From the NCBI RefSeq assembly GCF_013032505.1, contig NZ_WQCG01000002.1:558001-622000 (forward strand): a stretch of DNA of 64,000 nucleotides. Direction: 5' to 3'. Both the position numbers and the translations under genes were made by a program. The first letter of the stretch is position 1, and every line of letters begins with the position of its first letter. Under the pieces are notes generated by a model. The model did no database searches, was not told the origin of the DNA, and worked only from the letters and a program-made list of their open reading frames with translations. The DNA is from Ruegeria atlantica (lineage in GTDB: Bacteria > Pseudomonadota > Alphaproteobacteria > Rhodobacterales > Rhodobacteraceae). Below are positions 8,347 to 17,246 of this stretch, piece after piece.

Positions 8347-10026
8347 TCACTCCGCTGCAATCGCCTTCGGGGCGGGTGTTTTCGGCTTGGCGCCGTGTTC
8401 GTATTCTTCAAGGAAATCGAGAACTTCTTGCCGGTAAGCGTAGTAGTCCGGATGCTCCAGCAGAGCCTTTCGTGTCCGAGGACGCGGCAAGTCGACCTTC
8501 GTGATTTTACCGATGGTCGCCTGCGGGCCGTTGGTCATCATCACTACGCGGTCAGCCAGCAGGATCGCCTCGTCCACATCATGGGTCACACAGATCGCGG
8601 TAACCTTGGTGCGGGACCAGACCTCCATCAGGACTTCCTGCAATTCCCAGCGTGTGAGGCTGTCGAGCATCCCGAAAGGCTCATCCAACAGCAATAGTTT
8701 GGGCGACAGAGCAAAGGCGCGGGCGATACCGACACGCTGCTTCATCCCGTTCGAGAGGTCGGAGGCGGATTTGTCCATCGCATCGGCCAGTCCGACGCGC
8801 TCCAGATAGTATTCGACCACATCCTGTCGCTCGGCCAAGCTGGCCTTGGGATAGACCTTGTCGACCCCAATCGCGACGTTTTCCTTGGCGGACAGCCAGG
8901 GGAAAAGGTTGGGCGATTGGAACACCACAGCGCGTTCCGGGTCGGCGCCTTCGACGTGACGGCCATCTAGCTTGATCGCGCCCTTGGAGATGTCATTAAG
9001 ACCTGCGGCCATGGTCAGAACTGTGGACTTGCCGCAACCGGAATGGCCGATCAGAGAGATGAACTCACCCTTGTCGATCTTCAGGTCGAAATCTTCGACC
9101 ACCGTCAGCGGGCCTTTGGGCGTTGGGTAGACCTTGTGCAGTTGTGAGAAATCGAGAAACCGGTTCTCGATCAAGCCCTTCTGGGCGTCCGCGACCGCCG
9201 TCGGGACGCCGTGGATTGGTGTCACATCAGGTAGGATGCGCGAGCCTTCCACCTTGGCTTCAATCCCCACATCCATCAGATACTTGGTAACTTCTGCGCG
9301 CAGGTGCTTGAAGGTCTCGCTGTTGTTCATAGCCCCTCGGTCACGTGGGCGCGGGATGGTCACGCGGAACTCTTGCCCCAGCGTGCCATCGGGGTTCAGT
9401 GCAATGATCCGGTCGGCCAGAATGATTGCCTCGTCCACGTCATTGGTGATCAGCACGCAGGTCTTCTTGTCGGCTTCCCAAATATGTTCGATCTCATCGG
9501 CCAGGTTGGCGCGGGTAAGCGCGTCGAGCGCTGACAGAGGTTCGTCCAACAGCAGCACTTCCGGGTTCATCGACAAGGCGCGCGCCACGTTGACCCGTTG
9601 CCGCATCCCGCCCGACAGTTCGGCTGGGCGGCGCATTGCGGCGTGGCTCAGACCCACCATCTGCACATAATGTGCGACCTTCTCGGCCTTCTCGGTCTTG
9701 CTGAGATCCGGGAAGACCGTATCAACCGCCAGCCCGACGTTACCGCTGACCGTCAGCCAAGGCATCAGCGAATAGTTCTGGAAGATCACGCCCCGTTCCG
9801 GGCCGGGACCCTTGATTGAGGCACCTTTGAACGTGACGTCGCCGCTGGTCGGACTATCAAGTCCTGCCAAAAGGTTGATCAGGGTCGTCTTACCGGTGCC
9901 CGAGAAACCGAGGATCACCAGAAACTCGCCCTCTTGCACGTCCAGATCGATGCCTTTCAGCACATCTGTGCGCGCGGTGCCTTCGCCGAAGGACTTTGAG
10001 GCGTTTTTGAAACTTAGGATGCTCAT
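8347..10026 (-). CDS. Nitrate ABC transporter, fused double ATP-binding protein (NrtC/NrtD type)
   Basis: One polypeptide of about 560 aa holds two complete ABC ATPase domains. Domain 1 has Walker A GFSGTGKTT, signature LSGGMRQR and Walker B VLLLDEPLSALD. Domain 2, from about residue 290, has Walker A GHSGCGKST, signature LSNGMKQR and Walker B LLLLDEPFGMLD. Both belong to the nitrate/taurine (SsuB/TauB/NrtCD) class. It energises uptake of nitrate or nitrite with NrtB and NrtA. The fusion means that a single chain can supply both nucleotide-binding sites. I prefer the ATG at 10026, preceded by GGTGAG; a GTG at 10035, overlapping the nrtB stop, is an alternative. There is no NrtA-like domain fused to the C-terminus, unlike cyanobacterial NrtC. 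Confidence 0.9.
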   Translation of the reverse strand: MSILSFKNASKSFGEGTARTDVLKGIDLDVQEGEFLVILGFSGTGKTTLINLLAGLDSPTSGDVTFKGASIKGPGPERGVIFQNYSLMPWLTVSGNVGLAVDTVFPDLSKTEKAEKVAHYVQMVGLSHAAMRRPAELSGGMRQRVNVARALSMNPEVLLLDEPLSALDALTRANLADEIEHIWEADKKTCVLITNDVDEAIILADRIIALNPDGTLGQEFRVTIPRPRDRGAMNNSETFKHLRAEVTKYLMDVGIEAKVEGSRILPDVTPIHGVPTAVADAQKGLIENRFLDFSQLHKVYPTPKGPLTVVEDFDLKIDKGEFISLIGHSGCGKSTVLTMAAGLNDISKGAIKLDGRHVEGADPERAVVFQSPNLFPWLSAKENVAIGVDKVYPKASLAERQDVVEYYLERVGLADAMDKSASDLSNGMKQRVGIARAFALSPKLLLLDEPFGMLDSLTRWELQEVLMEVWSRTKVTAICVTHDVDEAILLADRVVMMTNGPQATIGKITKVDLPRPRTRKALLEHPDYYAYRQEVLDFLEEYEHGAKPKTPAPKAIAAE

Positions 10027-10031
10027 CGCGC

Positions 10032-11114
10032 TCACCGGTTGTTCGTGAAAGTGAATAGGGATTGCAGCGCGTACATCACCCGGTCCAACAGGAAGCCGAT
10101 GATCCCGATGGTGAAAACCGCGACCATGATCTTGGCGAGTGAACTGGACGAGCCGTTCTGGAATTCATCCCAGACAAACTTCCCCAGACCAGGGTTCTGC
10201 GCCAGCATTTCCGCCGCGATCAGAACCATCCAGCCGACGCCCAGCGACAAGCGCAGGCCGGTGAAGATCAGTGGCAGGGCCGAGGGCAGCACCAGCTTGG
10301 TGATCTTCGTATAGGTATTCATTTTCAACACCTTGGAAACATTCACCAAGTCCTTGTCGATGGATGCCACACCCAACGATGTGTTGATCAACGTTGGCCA
10401 CAACGAACACAGGGTGACTGTGATGGCCGAGATCAGGAAGGATTTGGCGAACCAGCCGTCGTTGGTGACGTAAACAGCCGAGACGATCATGGTGACAATC
10501 GGCAACCAGGCCAGAGGTGACACCGGTTTGAAGATCTGGATCAGCGGGTTCAGCGCAGCATTTGCGGTCGGGGACAGGCCCGCCGCGATACCAAGTGGGA
10601 CCGCGATGACAGTGGCGATCAAAAACCCAAAGAACACTGTTTTGATCGAAGTCCAGATTTGCTGGTAGTAGGTCGGAGCACCTGTGAAGGCGACCTCTTT
10701 AACTTTCTCCGGCTGGCCGGCGTCAATGAATTTCTGATTGCGTTTCTCGACCATAGCCTCGAACTTCGCGCGTTTTGCTGCTTTGGCCTTGGCATCCTCG
10801 TTCAGGCTGACCATTTCCTCCCAAACCTGCGCCGGTCCTGGAACCGCGCCGAGAGAAGTCTGCACCTTGGGGGCCAAAGTTCCCCACAGTAACAAGAAGG
10901 CGCAGATCGACAGCAGGGGAACGATCAACAACCGCCAAATCTCGGCCATCTGAGCGCGTGGGTTGTCTCCGGCAGCGGCCTTCAGGACGGGCGTGGCCCA
11001 GCTGAGGCCCAACACCTGAAACCATTTGTCGGCTGCGTTGATGCGGGTGAAAAGGCGGGCGCGACGTTCCTCTCGGGCGGCGTCTGCGTTGAATTCGGGA
11101 TCGACCGTTGTCAT
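10032..11114 (-). CDS. nrtB: Nitrate ABC transporter permease
   Basis: Inner-membrane permease of the binding-protein-dependent nitrate transporter. The C-terminal half is a BPD_transp_1 domain with the EAA-like loop around DKDLVNVSKVLKMNTYTKI and several membrane helices. The N-terminal 90 residues include a first helix (LLIVPLLSICAFLLLWG). A hydrophilic insert at about residues 100-145, rich in Lys/Glu (EDAKAKAAKRAKFEAMVEK), lies between helices one and two and looks like a periplasmic extension. The start ATG at 11114 is preceded by AAGGA. The 3' end overlaps the ATPase gene, and nrtA lies 69 bases upstream. Confidence 0.92.
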   Translation of the reverse strand: MTTVDPEFNADAAREERRARLFTRINAADKWFQVLGLSWATPVLKAAAGDNPRAQMAEIWRLLIVPLLSICAFLLLWGTLAPKVQTSLGAVPGPAQVWEEMVSLNEDAKAKAAKRAKFEAMVEKRNQKFIDAGQPEKVKEVAFTGAPTYYQQIWTSIKTVFFGFLIATVIAVPLGIAAGLSPTANAALNPLIQIFKPVSPLAWLPIVTMIVSAVYVTNDGWFAKSFLISAITVTLCSLWPTLINTSLGVASIDKDLVNVSKVLKMNTYTKITKLVLPSALPLIFTGLRLSLGVGWMVLIAAEMLAQNPGLGKFVWDEFQNGSSSSLAKIMVAVFTIGIIGFLLDRVMYALQSLFTFTNNR

Positions 11115-11183
11115 TTGATGTGTCCTTGCGCTGGCGGGCACTTTGGGGTCTGCGCCCGGCGAGGGCCGGGCGCGGCTCGGGAG

Positions 11184-12548
11184 TTAGCCTTGCACGTCCG
11201 AGCCGACGATCGTCTGACCGTCTTTCAGACCGATGGACAGGCTTTCGAGATAGGCATTGGGTGTGCGGCCGTCATAGGCGATGCCGTCGATGATATCCTC
11301 GGCCGGTGTCGGAGCCTTGTAGCCATCGCTTTCCCAAGGGAAGTCGACCTCATTCGCCAGCCCTTCTTCGACCAGCAGCCGCGCGGCTTCCAGGTAGATC
11401 TCGGGCTTGTAGACCGACTTGGCGACCTCGTCATACCAGCTGTCAGGCTTCGACTCAGGAATCTGCCCCCAGCGGCGCATCTGGGTCAAATACCAGATGG
11501 CGTCTGAGTAGAACGGGTAGGTCGCATTGTAGCGGAAGAACACATTGAAATCAGGAACTTCGCGCTTGTCGCCTTTCTCGTATTCGAACGTGCCGGTCAT
11601 CGAGTTGGCGATGACGTCATAATCCGCGCCTACGTATTCCGCTCGGCTGAGGATTTCGACGGCTTCTGGACGGTTGGCGTTGTCGTTTTCATCCAGCCAC
11701 TGCGCGGCACGGATCAGAGCTTTGGTCACTGCCAGCGTGGTGTTCGGATATTCCTCTGCGAACTCGGCGGTGATGCCAAACACCTTCTCGGGGTTGTTCT
11801 TCCACAGCTCGTAATCGGTAATAACCGGAACGCCGATGCCCTTGAACACCGCTTGCTGATTCCACGGCTCACCCACGCAGTAGCCATAGATTGTACCGGC
11901 CTCCAATGTGGCTGGCATCTGTGGTGGAGGTGTCACCGACAGAAACACATCCGCACCGATCTGACCGGTTACGTTGTCCGGGCTGTAGTACCCCGGATGC
12001 AGCCCACCCGCGGCCAGCCAATAGCGCAGTTCGTAATTGTGGGTCGAGACTGGGAAGACCATGCCCATGTTAAAAGGCTTGCCTTCGGATCTGTATTTCT
12101 CAACGACCGGAGCAAGCGCCTCGGCGCTGATAGGGTGTTGGGGACGACCATCCTCCATCACCGGGATGTTCGGCTTCATTTCTTCCCAGATTTCGTTGGA
12201 CACGGTGATACCGTTGCCGTTCAGGTCCATCGAGAAGGGCGTTACGATATGCGCCTCGGTTCCGTATCCGATAGTCGCGGCCAAAGGCTGTCCGGCCAGC
12301 ATGTGTGCGCCGTCAAGCTGCCCGTCGATTACGCCATCCAATAGGACTTTCCAATTGGCTTGTGCTTCCAGCGTCACGAACAGGCCTTCGTCCAGAAAGT
12401 ACCCATTCTCGTAAGCGACAGCCAGCGGCGCCATATCGGTAAGTTTGATAAAGCCAAAAGTCAGTTCGTCTTTTTCCAGTTCCAATTCGGCCAGTGCCGG
12501 AGACACAAGCGCCGTCGTTGCGACGAGGCCTAAAAGAAGCTTATTCAT
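11184..12548 (-). CDS. nrtA: Nitrate ABC transporter substrate-binding protein
   Basis: Periplasmic nitrate/nitrite binding protein of the NrtA (CmpA/NrtA) family, about 454 aa after choosing the ATG at 12548 (preceded by GGGATCGAG). The N-terminus is a signal peptide ([20 protein letters not shown]). Family features include [21 protein letters not shown] near the start, [19 protein letters not shown] and [16 protein letters not shown]. No twin-arginine or lipobox is visible. The much longer open frame to 12803 is an artefact, because it runs through the regulatory leader. It is the first structural gene after that leader, so its expression should depend on NasT antitermination. Confidence 0.93.
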   Translation of the reverse strand: MNKLLLGLVATTALVSPALAELELEKDELTFGFIKLTDMAPLAVAYENGYFLDEGLFVTLEAQANWKVLLDGVIDGQLDGAHMLAGQPLAATIGYGTEAHIVTPFSMDLNGNGITVSNEIWEEMKPNIPVMEDGRPQHPISAEALAPVVEKYRSEGKPFNMGMVFPVSTHNYELRYWLAAGGLHPGYYSPDNVTGQIGADVFLSVTPPPQMPATLEAGTIYGYCVGEPWNQQAVFKGIGVPVITDYELWKNNPEKVFGITAEFAEEYPNTTLAVTKALIRAAQWLDENDNANRPEAVEILSRAEYVGADYDVIANSMTGTFEYEKGDKREVPDFNVFFRYNATYPFYSDAIWYLTQMRRWGQIPESKPDSWYDEVAKSVYKPEIYLEAARLLVEEGLANEVDFPWESDGYKAPTPAEDIIDGIAYDGRTPNAYLESLSIGLKDGQTIVGSDVQG

Positions 12549-12582
12549 CTCGATCCCTTTCGGTTCAGCCCAACCTCTTGGG

Positions 12583-12643
12583 CAAACAAAAAAGCCGCCG
12601 ACACAGTCCGCCGGGAGGAGGTGGCGGATGGTCGAGCGGCTTT
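12583..12643 (-). terminator. Attenuator (intrinsic terminator) upstream of nrtA
   Basis: On the minus strand AAAGCCGC (12643-12636) pairs with GCGGCTTT (12598-12591). An inner stem TCCGCC/GGCGGA lies between, and the structure is followed by a TTTTTTGTTT tract. It lies 35-95 bases before the nrtA start and would stop transcription unless antitermination occurs. Confidence 0.8.
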
Positions 12644-12703
12644 GCTCTTGTAAGGTGCCCTGGATTGTGGGCGAATTCCGTCGGTGGGCGTCGTTGCCTT
12701 CCG
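12634..12703 (-). promoter_or_regulatory. ANTAR-type two-hairpin antitermination element in the nrtA leader
   Basis: On the minus strand (RNA sense) two hairpins with six-base loops are present. Hairpin 1 (12682-12703) has inner stem GGC/GCC around loop AACGAC, extended by CGG/CCG. Hairpin 2 (12634-12647) is GAGC-AAAGCC-GCTC. Both loops have A at position 1 and G at position 4, the signature bound by ANTAR proteins. The 5' arm of the following terminator (AAAGCCGC) lies inside hairpin 2, so the two structures exclude each other. The linker of about 34 bases is longer than in textbook cases and contains a further GCCC/GGGC pairing. With nasT directly upstream, NasT is the obvious ligand. Confidence 0.8.
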
Positions 12704-12818
12704 ATGTCCCGATTAAGTCACCCTTGATCCGGGCCGTCACCCAATTTTGAGCGTCAAAGTGTGATTTTTCTGCGATGCAGCGCGATTTGATGCTGCGCTG
12801 CAAAAATTTTGAGCACTC

Positions 12819-13988
12819 TTACCCCGTTGGCTCGAAAATGCGACGGTCGAAGAAGACGTTCGGCGCCAGAATCAAGCTTCCGTTTGTCGAGGCTACGGTG
12901 GTCGACTCAGGAAGCGCCCCTTCCAGCTTCTCTGACGCTCCGGGGGTTTCGACACCCAGCCCGAATAGCTCGCGCCGATAGAGGTCGCTGCGAAAGACAC
13001 GGGCGGCCTGACGTTCGGCTGTGCTGACATCGATCCCGTTCCGTTGTGCTAGCTGATGCGCGATCCACTTGGCTTGGCTGCGCCATGGGAAGGTGGCAGC
13101 GCCATCAAAGAACTCGACAAACCCATCCACATGGCGTTGCTCGCCGCGCGCCGAGATTGTGAATTCGCCCATTAATGAACGGTCGATTAGTTCGGGTGAG
13201 ACATTGAGGTAATTTTTGCGCGATAGCATCTCGGACGCAGTTGTTCGGCTGTCCGTGTTTGAGAGCCAACGTCCCGCGCGCCAAACGGCCCGCAAGAGGC
13301 TGCGCAGCAAATGCGGCTCGGTTTCGGCCCAGTCGTTTCTAACCGCCAACACCTTTTCAGGTGCGCAGGTCCAGATCGCCTTACCGGGCAACAGCAACGC
13401 GCCAACATTGTCATCCACGGCGAATGAGCCCCAAGGCTCGCCCACGCAGAAGGCATCGATCTCACCACCTGCAAGCGCCTGCGCCATCAGAGGGGGCGGG
13501 ACAGTGCGGATTTCGACTTGCTTCGAAGCCAGTTCGGTTCCCGCAACCCAATAACGCAGCAGTTCGACATGCATCGAAAATGGAAAAGGCACTCCGAACA
13601 CCAAAACGTCGCCGGCAGCCTTTGCCAACGCAGCCCCAGCTGCAGCTGCATCAGTAAAATCGAAGCCATAGCCCTGGTCGGTCAGGCGTCCTGCCAATTG
13701 AGTTCCAACACCTATGATGTTGCCGTTCAGGGATAGGACAGACAAGGCGGACAGCGGCGTCGCAATACCGCCCAAACCCAAGGCCATCGCAACGGGTACA
13801 GGTGACAACAGGTGCGCCGCGTCCACATGCCCAAAGGCCAGCATATCGCGCAATGAAGACCACGACGGGGCTGGTCGCAGGTCCAGCGACACGCCTTCGG
13901 CATGGTCAAACCCCATCTCGCGCGCGACAATCAACGGGGCCGCGTCAACCAAAGGCATATAGGCGACAGGCAAGGTTACAGTTCTCAT
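12819..13988 (-). CDS. nasS: Nitrate sensor, NrtA-like, of the NasST two-component system
   Basis: A 389-residue relative of NrtA without a signal peptide, hence cytoplasmic. It begins directly with the binding-lobe motif VTLPVAYMPLVDAAPLIVARE and contains FGHVDAAHLLSP and DAFCVGEPWGSFAVDD, the counterparts of the nitrate-contact motifs in NrtA. Established knowledge: NasS binds NasT when nitrate is absent and releases it when nitrate or nitrite binds. Its start codon overlaps the nasT stop (ATGA at 13985-13988), the usual coupling for this pair. The leader of nrtA lies just downstream. Confidence 0.9.
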   Translation of the reverse strand: MRTVTLPVAYMPLVDAAPLIVAREMGFDHAEGVSLDLRPAPSWSSLRDMLAFGHVDAAHLLSPVPVAMALGLGGIATPLSALSVLSLNGNIIGVGTQLAGRLTDQGYGFDFTDAAAAGAALAKAAGDVLVFGVPFPFSMHVELLRYWVAGTELASKQVEIRTVPPPLMAQALAGGEIDAFCVGEPWGSFAVDDNVGALLLPGKAIWTCAPEKVLAVRNDWAETEPHLLRSLLRAVWRAGRWLSNTDSRTTASEMLSRKNYLNVSPELIDRSLMGEFTISARGEQRHVDGFVEFFDGAATFPWRSQAKWIAHQLAQRNGIDVSTAERQAARVFRSDLYRRELFGLGVETPGASEKLEGALPESTTVASTNGSLILAPNVFFDRRIFEPTG

Positions 13989-14569
13989 GACAACAACCCC
14001 GAAGCCGTGACCAAGGCTTCGGCCACATCTGCAACCCGGCGGTTCTGATTCATCGCGGTTTTGCGCATCAGGGCATAGGCCTCGTCTTCCGACACACCCC
14101 TGGCTTTCATCAACAACCCTTTGGCGCGGTCAATCACCTTGCGTTCTTCCAAAGCACGGCGGGTCTCGGCCAGTTCGGTCCGCATCTGGCGAAGTACCTG
14201 AAACCGGGCTATGGCGGTATCGATCACAGGTTTGATGCGATCGGCTTGCAGGCCATCGACTACATAGGCTGATACCCCGGCCTCAACGGCGGCTTTCGCT
14301 AATCCGCCCGCAGCACCCGAGACGAACATAGCCACTGGTCGTTCCATCGGACCGGAGGCAACGGTCAACTCTTCCAGCATATCGCGTGAGGGGTTGTCGA
14401 TATCGATCAGGACAAGGTCTGGGCTGTGCGTAGCAATTTTACGTGCCAACCCGGAGACACTGCCGATTACGGAGACGTGTACTTCTCCGGCCTCTTTGAG
14501 AGCATCCACAATCGCAAAAGCACGCTCTTTGTTCTGTTCGACTACAACGACAGTCAGATGTTGGTTCAT
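13985..14569 (-). CDS. nasT: ANTAR-domain transcription antiterminator
   Basis: An N-terminal receiver-like domain (VVVVEQNKERAF near the start, LVLIDIDNPSRD near residue 60) is followed by a C-terminal ANTAR domain (about residues 135-190: ERKVIDRAKGLLMKARGVSE then EAYALMRKTAMNQNRRVADV). The acidic pocket is incomplete, as in other NasT proteins that are controlled by NasS rather than by phosphorylation. It binds the two-hairpin RNA in the nrtA leader and prevents termination when nitrate is present. I chose the ATG at 14569 because the protein then begins at the receiver strand; in-frame starts at 14596 and 14629 are possible. A promoter was not identified with confidence. Confidence 0.9.
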   Translation of the reverse strand: MNQHLTVVVVEQNKERAFAIVDALKEAGEVHVSVIGSVSGLARKIATHSPDLVLIDIDNPSRDMLEELTVASGPMERPVAMFVSGAAGGLAKAAVEAGVSAYVVDGLQADRIKPVIDTAIARFQVLRQMRTELAETRRALEERKVIDRAKGLLMKARGVSEDEAYALMRKTAMNQNRRVADVAEALVTASGLLS

Positions 14570-14906
14570 AGGGTCTGAAGTGAGCCCAAGATTCATTGAT
14601 CGCAATTCCACGGCCACTAAACTCTTCATCAGGCCGCCAGTTCGCCCAATTTTTCAGCTTAATTTTGCATGTAGCGGAATGCCTGCACAGTTTATCTAAA
14701 TGCCATCAAGGAAATCTGCCGTGAGCGCAGCGGTGGCGCATCGCATTGTCGTGCCCTCCCTACAGAGGTATCCATCGAGAATTAGTGTATAAAGTTTCTC
14801 CGCCATAAACGTTCTCTGGCAGGGTTGGAAATGCCTCTCCCACTTGAATCCATGAGATTAGATGCTGTTTGCGCAGAGAAAGCCCAGGTAACTAGTGGAG
14901 GAAGTC
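14570..14906. other. Divergent intergenic region between nasT and the ArsR remnant
   Basis: No gene is visible. It should hold the nasT promoter on the minus strand. A minus-strand sequence near 14744-14760 has GGGCAC and TGC elements, but the spacing does not match a sigma-54 promoter. Confidence 0.5.
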
Positions 14907-15119
14907 TTGAACGAAAAGATCGAAAGTAACGCCGTAGCGATCACAAGCATTCTCAAAGCAATGTCGCATGAGGTGCGACTCCAAATTCTCCCTCATCTGA
15001 CTTCGGGAAGAAAGTCCGTTGCTGAACTCCAGACGACCCTTACTTACCGCCAACCCTCAGATTCTCAGCAGTTCTCGCACATTCGGTTATGCGACTATTC
15101 TCCTTTCTCAGAAATCTGA
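14907..15119 (+). pseudogene. Truncated ArsR-family regulator
   Basis: The frame reads well as an ArsR winged-helix N-terminus: ILKAMSHEVRLQIL, then SVAELQTTL, then RQPSDSQQFSHIRL, which corresponds to the recognition helix (usual form RQPxVSQQLxxLR). After this the similarity stops abruptly and a stop codon follows; the wing and dimerisation helix (about 30-40 residues) are missing. The likely start is the TTG at 14907 after GGAGG; a GTG at 14895 is also in frame. The DNA after the stop is AT-rich and unrelated. It is a broken gene and probably cannot dimerise. Its former target is unknown. Confidence 0.6.
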
Positions 15120-15442
15120 TGCCAAGAAACACTTGTCACTATTGCAAAATGACAAGAAGAAGAGCCAGACGTGACTGTATTTTGCGTTCAGTACCGCTTG
15201 GATGTCGGTAATATTGAGATGGTTCAACGTGTCACGTAGGACAGACGTTGCATCATAATCATTGCGTTGATCCTCGAGGTCGCCCTCTTGCCATTCCAAA
15301 TACCTAACCTTGATGCCGGTCCTTGACGCAAAAGCTAAACGCAACTGATGTTCAATACCCGCGCGTGGAGTACCAGCAGGAATACCAGCTGGCATACGAT
15401 GGGAAGTTTGACCTCTCTGGTAGATTGGAGATAGATCCTCGT
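15120..15442. other. Non-coding region between the ArsR remnant and the GST gene
   Basis: No convincing gene on either strand. It probably includes decayed 3' DNA of the ArsR gene and the GST promoter. The only SD-like sequence (GGAG) lies about 15 bases before the GST start. Confidence 0.5.
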
Positions 15443-16078
15443 ATGGCTGATTACCCGATCTTATGGACGTTCCGTCGCTGCCCATACGCGATAAGGGCCC
15501 GACTCGCTTTGGCGAGCTCACAAGTTACAGTTGAACTGCGCGAAATTCTCTTGCGGGACAAACCAGAGGCCTTCTTAAAAACATCGCCATCCGGCACAGT
15601 GCCCGCGCTTCGACTTCCTGACAAAGTCATAGATGAAAGCCTGGAAATCATGATCTGGGCGCTCCAACAAAATGATCCGCAACGGCTATTGGACATGCCT
15701 CAGGAAGGTTGGGACCTCATTACGGCAAATGACGGACCATTCAAGTCTGCATTAGATCACACAAAATACGCCACGCGGCATCCAGATTTAGACGTCAACG
15801 AAGAACGCAGGAAAGCGTCTAGCTACTTGTTCGACCTCAACGAGCGGTTAACTGGGCGGGCCTGGCTTTTCGGAGATCGCCCTACCCTAGCCGATCTGGC
15901 GCTTCTGCCATTTGTTCGTCAGTTTGCACATATAGACCGGACCTGGTTTGACGCACAAAAGTGGCCGAATTTAGTGGCTTGGCTGGACCAATTCCTGGGC
16001 AGTGAAGAATTTTTTCTGGTGATGAACAAGTACACAATTTGGTCAGAAGGCGATGCTCCAATTCGGTTCAACGGCTGA
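15443..16078 (+). CDS. Glutathione S-transferase family protein
   Basis: A cytoplasmic 211-residue protein. The N-terminal thioredoxin-like domain begins MADYPILWTFRRCPYAIRAR; the CPYAIRAR motif places it near the glutaredoxin-2/omega-type GSTs with a catalytic Cys rather than Tyr/Ser. The cis-Pro and Glu-Ser glutathione contacts are visible in SGTVPALRLPD and VIDESLEIM. The C-terminal helical domain contains DRPTLADLALLPFVRQF, the conserved N-capping/hydrophobic-staple region. The ATG at 15443 is chosen by homology; an open extension to 15323 is not protein-like. The gene stands alone between the ArsR remnant and the ABC exporter. Substrate unknown; glutathionylation repair or detoxification is plausible. 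Confidence 0.85.
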   Translation: MADYPILWTFRRCPYAIRARLALASSQVTVELREILLRDKPEAFLKTSPSGTVPALRLPDKVIDESLEIMIWALQQNDPQRLLDMPQEGWDLITANDGPFKSALDHTKYATRHPDLDVNEERRKASSYLFDLNERLTGRAWLFGDRPTLADLALLPFVRQFAHIDRTWFDAQKWPNLVAWLDQFLGSEEFFLVMNKYTIWSEGDAPIRFNG

Positions 16079-16502
16079 ACCCAACACATCTTTTCATCGG
16101 CCCACTGCAGACACTCAGCTTGGCTTATTGATGCTACAGTTGCAGGTCCGCATTCCTGCCATTCGCCGCGAATGCGAAACCAATGGATAGTCAAATTCAC
16201 GTTCTGCGGACTTTGCAGACATTCAGGTCTGACAACGGAATGTCAGCTTTGGAAAGTCAGCAGTCAGAACTCACCACTTCTTTTGCTACAGCAAATCGAC
16301 GCAACCTTTAGCACATCCCAGTGCGCCAACTGCGTATTTCCAATGTTTCATTCAGCTATCGGCATAGTAAACGACTTGAAAATCAGTTTTGGACTTAGAA
16401 TTGACATGAATTAGTCCAAAATTTCGATGAAGTGAGTGGTGTTGGAGCCTATGTCAGCCGGCTTGGCTGGCGGAAAACCAGAGAATCTCGAGCAACGAGC
16501 AC
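16079..16502. other. Degenerate intergenic region before the ABC exporter
   Basis: No gene is visible. Around 16135-16265 the sequence is rich in repeated words such as GCGAATGC, TTCTGCGGAC, GACATTC and GGAATGTC. They look like an eroded copy of the short intergenic repeats common in roseobacters; compare 19040-19290, 25735-25870 and 46480-46560. Confidence 0.4.
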
Positions 16503-17243
16503 ATGATCAGAGTCACGAACTTCAGCAAACAATACAAAGGCTTCACGGCCGTGAAAGACCTTAGCTTTTCGGTTGAACCCGGCCAAATCCTAGGGCTGGT
16601 CGGTTCGAACGGTGCAGGCAAAACGACGACCCTGCGTGCCTTGTGTGGGATTGTCCCGCCGACCTCGGGGCGCCTCTTTGTTGCGGGCCATGACATTGTA
16701 CGGGAGCCAATCGAAGCCAAACGGAATATCGGCTATATTCCTGATGATCCGCGGCTTTTTGACACCATGACGGTCTGGGAGCACCTGGCCTTCACTGCAG
16801 CGGCTTACCAACTTGTAGATTTTGAGGAAACCGCCGAAGCGCTTCTTGAGTCCTTCGAGCTTACTCATAAGCGCGATACGCTCGTCCATAACTTGTCTCG
16901 CGGCATGCGCCAGAAGGTGGCGATCGCCTGTGCCTTTTTGCACGATCCCAAGGTGATCCTGTTCGATGAGCCCCTGACGGGGCTCGATCCGCAGGGGATC
17001 CGAGGCATCCAGCAGGCGATCCGCGAACGTGCGCATTCTGGTGCCGCCATCATCATCAGCTCGCATCTTTTGAGCCTGTTCGAGAACTTGTGCACGCATA
17101 TTATGGTGTTGAACCTTGGTGAGTGCCGCAGGTTTGGCACGATGAGCGACGTGCTGAGCGAGGTCGGCGAGACCGACAGTAACTCGGCCCTAGAAGAGGC
17201 GTATTTCAGCATCACCCAAGACAAAGAAGTGGCTGAAGTTTAA
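16503..17243 (+). CDS. ABC exporter ATP-binding protein
   Basis: A 246-residue ATPase of the ABC-2 exporter class. Walker A is GSNGAGKTTT (about residues 37-46), the Q-loop region precedes GYIPDDPRLFD, the signature is LSRGMRQK (about 132-139), Walker B is VILFDEPLTGLD (about 154-165), and the H-loop is SSHLL. It is followed after three bases by a membrane protein of the exporter type, with which it should form the transporter. There is no periplasmic binding protein nearby, in line with export. The substrate cannot be deduced. Confidence 0.9.
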   Translation: MIRVTNFSKQYKGFTAVKDLSFSVEPGQILGLVGSNGAGKTTTLRALCGIVPPTSGRLFVAGHDIVREPIEAKRNIGYIPDDPRLFDTMTVWEHLAFTAAAYQLVDFEETAEALLESFELTHKRDTLVHNLSRGMRQKVAIACAFLHDPKVILFDEPLTGLDPQGIRGIQQAIRERAHSGAAIIISSHLLSLFENLCTHIMVLNLGECRRFGTMSDVLSEVGETDSNSALEEAYFSITQDKEVAEV

Positions 17244-17246
17244 AAT

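Noticed and set aside
12549-12803. N-terminal extension of nrtA
   Set aside because: The open frame passes through the leader RNA and lies before a clear signal peptide with its own ATG and SD.
14744-14760. Sigma-54-like promoter upstream of nasT (GGGCAC ... TGC on the minus strand)
   Set aside because: The distance between the GG and GC elements does not fit -24/-12 spacing when the GGCAC core is aligned.
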